From: Chara braunii
Taxonomy: Eukaryota; Streptophyta; Charophyceae; Charales; Characeae
Length of the DNA stretch: 21,503 bases
Direction: 5' to 3'
Assembly: GCA_003427395.1 (NCBI GenBank)
Contig: BFEA01000157.1
Span: 519,822-541,324, forward strand
Shown: in pieces, positions 18,288 through 21,503 of the stretch
Numbering within the stretch: position 1 is the stretch's first letter
How the letters are laid out: every line of letters begins with the position of its first letter
Notes under the pieces: generated by a model
What the model saw: only the letters and a program-made list of their open reading frames with translations
Databases searched by the model: none
What the model was told of the DNA's origin: nothing
Translations under genes and position numbers: made by a program

Positions 18288-18710
18288 AAAACAAATGAAA
18301 ATCATATATGTTATGCAGAAGAATAACCTAAACAACATTTGCCTCAACATGACATCCAAATTTGAAATAAAAATCAACTACTAAAAATAAATAATAATAA
18401 TAAAAATTGAGGAAAAAAAACTAAAATGAAATTATTGGGTGGGCGAGCACATTTTTTACACCGTCATCTTTGATGTTTTTCATTTTGTTTTAGCTGTGAC
18501 AAATGCCATAAAAATTTACATATGTGTAACTTACATATTCAAGAATTTACAAATAAAAGTTTAAAAAAAATATATTTTTTTTCATGCCCCAAAATAAAGG
18601 AAAAACAAAAAGTGAAAATAGAAAAAAACAAATTAGTGAGTAAGCAAGCAAGTTTTGGCACCACCATCTTTGCCGATTTTGATTGTTTGCATGGATTAAT
18701 ATGGTTTTTC
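18149..18710 (-). mobile_element. CAGGG-family MITE, partial (left end missing)
   Basis: The right tip cagggttgct begins at 18149, with the GC-rich end to about 18250 and an A36 run next to it. The shared core is on the minus strand at about 18305-18366, followed by both internal modules (agcacattttttacaccgtc; caagttttggcaccaccatc). Similarity to 16434-17171 fades near 18710, about 150 bp before the expected left tip, so no target duplication can be found. Confidence 0.75.
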
Positions 18711-19345
18711 GATGGACAGGGTTGTGGTCAACGGTTAGCGGCATTGATTTTTTGATTGGTTGTTTCATTTTTGCTTCGTTGGATTAGTATAACTTTTCTT
18801 GATGTTGTGTACCTAGGGATTTGAACCTGCATCGTCTGTTTTGAGCATCGTAACCTCTCAAACATTGACCTAGTCAGCTGGGTCCGTTCTTATGGGTATT
18901 TTTTTGCTGTAGTTATCGGGTTAGCAGTTTAGTGTTTTTTTGGGCTGGACCCGGACCCCAGTTGTCTTATTGTGATAGTCTACCCACCGGGTCCCTGACT
19001 TCCTAGGCCTGGTACTGGGTACCGTTTTTTTATGTGTCTCTGACAATACTATACGTGTTTCCCTACGAATAGACTAAGTGCAAATTTCTTAGGCCTTTTA
19101 CGGGACGTTAGCTATCGCAAGCGCTTTTACGCTGGCGTATAGTTAACGATGGGTCAGCAGAACGAACGGAGCTTCCTGGGTGTGCAGATTATTCTGTGTT
19201 GCCGTAATTTTCTACGATTTGTACTTTGTCAATTATTTGTCCTACTTTGTCCTTTTGACTGAGTTCGCAACTGGATTTGACATGCTTTACTTGTATTGCG
19301 TGATTTCCTAACTACACTTACATCACAAATAACTCACATAAAAAA
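18711..19345. other. Less AT-rich intergenic segment of unknown nature
   Basis: The base composition differs from the AT-rich surroundings. There is no ORF above 60 codons. It includes the tRNA-like stretch below and short palindromic words such as taggcctggtactgggtacc. It could be host UTR or intron, or an unrecognised old element; the sequence does not decide. Confidence 0.3.
18810..18884 (-). repeat. tRNA-like relic, possibly a tRNA-derived SINE head
   Basis: On the minus strand, ggttcaaatcc (18818-18828) is a perfect pol III B-box. About 33 bases upstream, taggtcaatgt resembles an A-box (8 of 11 to TAGCTCAGTGG). The span is 75 nt, tRNA-sized. However, the acceptor stem does not pair and the T-stem is poor, so it is not a functional tRNA gene. 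Confidence 0.35.
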
Positions 19346-19351
19346 TTGCAG

Positions 19352-19353
<2 letters not shown>

Positions 19354-19406
<53 letters not shown>
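19354..19406. repeat. (TA)n microsatellite
   Basis: An uninterrupted alternating TA tract of about 53 bases. Confidence 0.97.
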
Positions 19407-19408
<2 letters not shown>

Positions 19409-19525
19409 TACCAAAATAGGTTTTTGAGGGGTCCGAACCCTTTCATGTTCGGGCTTCGTACGGGGACCCGAATGCCCGAACGATCGGGGGTCAGCTTAGG
19501 GGCCTCCGTACGTTCATCCTTGCAA

Positions 19526-19530
<5 letters not shown>
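19407..19530 (-). mobile_element. CAGGG-family MITE left-end fragment
   Basis: On the minus strand it starts cagggttgca at 19530. It continues through the gaacgtacgg..gttcgggcattcgggtcccc arrangement typical of the left end, breaking off at the TA repeat. Only the GC-rich terminal ~120 bases are present. Confidence 0.6.

Positions 19531-19593
<63 letters not shown>
19531..19593. repeat. (TC)n microsatellite
   Basis: A CT/TC tract of about 60 bases with one interruption (tttctc). It starts directly at the tip of the CAGGG fragment. Confidence 0.97.
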
Positions 19594-19694
19594 GCCTACG
19601 GTTTACCGGGCAGTTCTGTTTGTGACGATCTTTATATTTTAGTTTTTTTTCCACTGTTATTTTTATTTATTTATTTATGTTTTTTTTCTTCCAG

Positions 19695-19928
19695 ATGTTT
19701 AAACCACCAGTACTTTTGCCGGTGTTTGGAAATCACGAGGTTTTGCCAATTCCCGAAGAAATTGGGGGAGGGACACAAGGTCGACAATGTCCTATAAATC
19801 AAAGTTTTATAGCGTCTGCAAGTAAAAGAAAAAGAAAAAGAAAATGATTTTTCTACTGCAATGATGTCGGGCAGAGGTAGTCTAGGAGATCGTGCTCACA
19901 TTTTTCCTCAACACAATACACTTTACAG
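19695..19928 (+). other. Candidate host exon with small ORF
   Basis: A pyrimidine tract ending ttttcttccag (up to 19694) looks like a splice acceptor. At the far side, tttacag/gtaagg (cut after 19928) is a perfect splice-donor consensus. Immediately after the acceptor, ATG 19695 opens a 50-codon frame (MFKPPVLLPVFGNHEVLPIP...) that stops at 19845-19847 and ends in a KRKRKRK run. A second frame opens at ATG 19861 (MMSGRGSLGDRAHIFPQ...) and is still open at the donor. No family was recognised. It may be a 5' exon with an upstream ORF, or chance. Confidence 0.3.
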
Positions 19929-20314
19929 GTAAGGCGGTCACATTCTATGTGTTATTATTATTTTTTTTTTTTATTGTGTGTTTCTTATGAGTTCCCTGCC
20001 AGCGAGGTATGGCAGAATCTGTTATCTGCTCAAACTGTGTTTTGTCAAAGGACTGGAACGATCATCACACTGATCCTTAGGGGAATGTATCCAGTTGTTT
20101 TCACGACTAGATTCGTATGCCCGTTTTACTTTCCTTCTATTCTCTTTTTCGAATCTCACAACTTGGCCACCGGACTCAAATGCCCTCAAAGAGGGCACAC
20201 TCACACTACCACTTCCAATAATGTATACAACTGCAATTACGACCAAAACTTAGTTTTTCTTTGTTTTTGTTTTTTTTTTTTTGAGTTTTACGATCGCGTT
20301 TTTTCCCCCCCCTT
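19929..20314. other. Putative intron or intergenic DNA
   Basis: This stretch follows the GTAAG donor. It has T runs and moderate complexity; the long frame over it is low-complexity (FFF, CFCFFFFE) and not convincing. No acceptor is clearly paired with the donor inside the window. Confidence 0.25.
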
Positions 20315-20322
20315 GAGAGTAG

Positions 20323-20787
20323 CTAGGAAGATTCTTACTCCCGGCCGGTCCTGACCGGCTGGGCACCCGGGCGTGACGCCCGAGGTACTCGATGCGCAAA
20401 AAAAAAAAAAAAAAGTTGTTTTTTTTTTTTTTCTGCGCTCTCCCAAAGGACTCTAAATCCGGGCTCATTTCGTTTTTTGTTAGTTGGCTGTAAAGGGGGG
20501 GGGGGGTATAAATTATTTGTAAAACGTCTAAAGGGATCTAAAGGGGGGTATCTTTGTGTGATTCTATTATTTTTTTTTTTATCTCTGATTCTATGATGAA
20601 TTATAATGTGACCCTCAACCAAAAGTCATTTGTATTTCAATCCTACACAACTTAATTGTTTTTCGGAATTTTTTTAGTGTTTTTTTTTTTTGGGCGCTGG
20701 GGCTGCCTGGAACCTTGCCCGGGGGTCATGCCCGACCGAGCACCCGGGCAGACGTTGAGTGTCCGGGCACCCGAGAAAACAGCCTAG
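20323..20787 (+). mobile_element. CTAGG-tipped MITE, same family as 15774-16247, 465 bp
   Basis: The tips are ctaggaagattctt and aaaacagcctag. The flanks gagagtag (20315-20322) and aagagtac (20788-20795) match at 6 of 8. It shares gttggctgtaaaggggg..ggtataaat, the diverged core (about 20589-20655: atgtgaccctcaaccaaaagtc), a poly-T tract and a GC-rich right end rich in cccggg words with 15774-16247. It carries a G12 run and back-to-back A and T runs. Confidence 0.78.
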
Positions 20788-20795
20788 AAGAGTAC

Positions 20796-21013
20796 CAGAA
20801 ATAACATAGAGTGGTACTCGGGCTTAGTAAACTTGGAGCACAGTGAAATTAAGGGTCGGCAAAAACAGGCTCGGGGGTACTAGTGGTTTAATGTTTTTAG
20901 GATATTAAGGTTATTAAGGATCGAAGTTTTTTTTAGTTTTTCTTTTTTTTTTCACTTTTTTTTTTCCTCCCTTTCCTCTTTTTTTTTTTTCCTGATGTTT
21001 NTTTTTCGATATC
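20796..21013. other. AT/T-rich spacer
   Basis: It contains polypyrimidine runs (about 20927-21006) and the N at 21001, probably an unresolved homopolymer base. Nothing else was recognised. Confidence 0.4.
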
Positions 21014-21021
21014 AGTACGAC

Positions 21022-21503
21022 CAGGGTTACCTGACTGAACGTTTGAGGGCCCCCGGGCTGGCCCCCGAATGTTCGGGCGTTCGGGGGCCGAACACCTCCA
21101 GGTTCGGCCCCCGCCAAAAAACATTTCGAGGCCTAAAAGTAACTTTTTTTTTCTGATTTTTTTTGTGAGTTCTCTATGATGTAACCTACGCGCCTATAAA
21201 TTTTGAAGCCATTCTACTCAGCCAAAAAAACATTAAAAATCGTTAAAGATGGGGGTGTCAAGACGTGCTCGCCCACGCACTGTTTTTTTTTTTTTTTCAC
21301 TTTTAACTTTTTGTTTTCACTTTATTTCAGGGCCTGAAACATTTTAGTATTTTTTGAAAATTCTTTAATGAGTTATTGATTATGTAAACTACATACATGT
21401 AACTTTTCAGGGCATTTGTCAATGCCAAAAAATAATTAAAAATCGGTAAAGATGGCGGTGTCGAAAAGGTGCTGGCACACTCACTCATTTTAATTCTCTT
21501 TTT
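21022..21503 (+). mobile_element. CAGGG-family MITE, left portion, runs off the window
   Basis: The tip cagggttacctgac is at 21022. The GC-rich left end is almost collinear with the minus strand of 17060-17171. Both ~200-bp internal modules follow (near 21245 and 21450). The core and right end would lie beyond the window. The expected right target duplication is agtacgac (21014-21021). Confidence 0.82.

Noticed and set aside
19346-19642. 98-codon ORF with YIYIYI and SLSLSL stretches
   Set aside because: A direct translation of the TA and TC microsatellites.
19947-20354. 135-codon ORF
   Set aside because: Low-complexity Phe/Cys runs from T tracts; it extends into the MITE at 20323 and has no family resemblance.

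Overview
This window is eukaryotic, repeat-dominated DNA. It has no rRNA, no convincing tRNA gene and no confidently intact host gene. The best guess for the source is a streptophyte green alga, most probably Chara. The first ORF of the central retroelement (zinc knuckle, Glu/Arg/Ala coiled coil, KRTSKRTGVRP-type basic stretch) looks like a family I remember as very abundant among predicted Chara braunii proteins. That is recollection, not a search.

Layout. Positions 1-3159 hold a 5'-truncated, decayed LINE on the minus strand (RT plus zf-RVT zinc finger; one homopolymer frameshift and two in-frame amber stops). Positions 3382-9801 hold a Penelope-like element (PLE) on the plus strand. It is bounded by about 550-bp direct repeats (pseudo-LTRs). 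It carries a Gag-like ORF1 (zinc knuckle, coiled coil, SAP-like C-terminus), then a GIY-YIG endonuclease lying UPSTREAM of a Penelope-type reverse transcriptase. This permuted order matches the described Naiad/Chlamys PLE clade. The PLE sits inside a small MITE, whose left part is at about 3155-3381 and right end at 9802-9832. From about 9800 to the end the window is AT-rich DNA crowded with non-autonomous DNA transposons. Several have perfect 8-bp target-site duplications, as expected for the hAT superfamily, and several are nested in one another. Four families (termini CTAGGCTACC, CAGGGTNACC, CTAGG/CTTGG and CACCG) share one internal core of about 65 bp and mostly the same plan: GC-rich hairpin end, AT-rich arm, core, poly-T, GC-rich hairpin end. 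Two further MITE types (a CGTACG-rich 317-bp element and a Mutator-like element with 80-bp inverted repeats) lack that core.

Assembly warnings. The ~800-bp tandem duplication inside the PLE (6223-7021 and 7039-7838) has 16 bases of the Tn5/Nextera mosaic end exactly at its junction, so it is very probably a library artefact. A 95-bp exact duplication flanks the N at 7944, and another 95-bp exact duplication surrounds the N at 14812. Both look like unmerged de Bruijn contig overlaps or bubble branches. Lengths and copy numbers here should not be taken literally.

The stretch from about 18710 to 20315 is compositionally less AT-rich in parts. It contains a tRNA-like relic, two long microsatellites, and a possible small exon (19695-19928) with good splice-site consensus. 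It is the only candidate for host gene sequence, and the support is weak.
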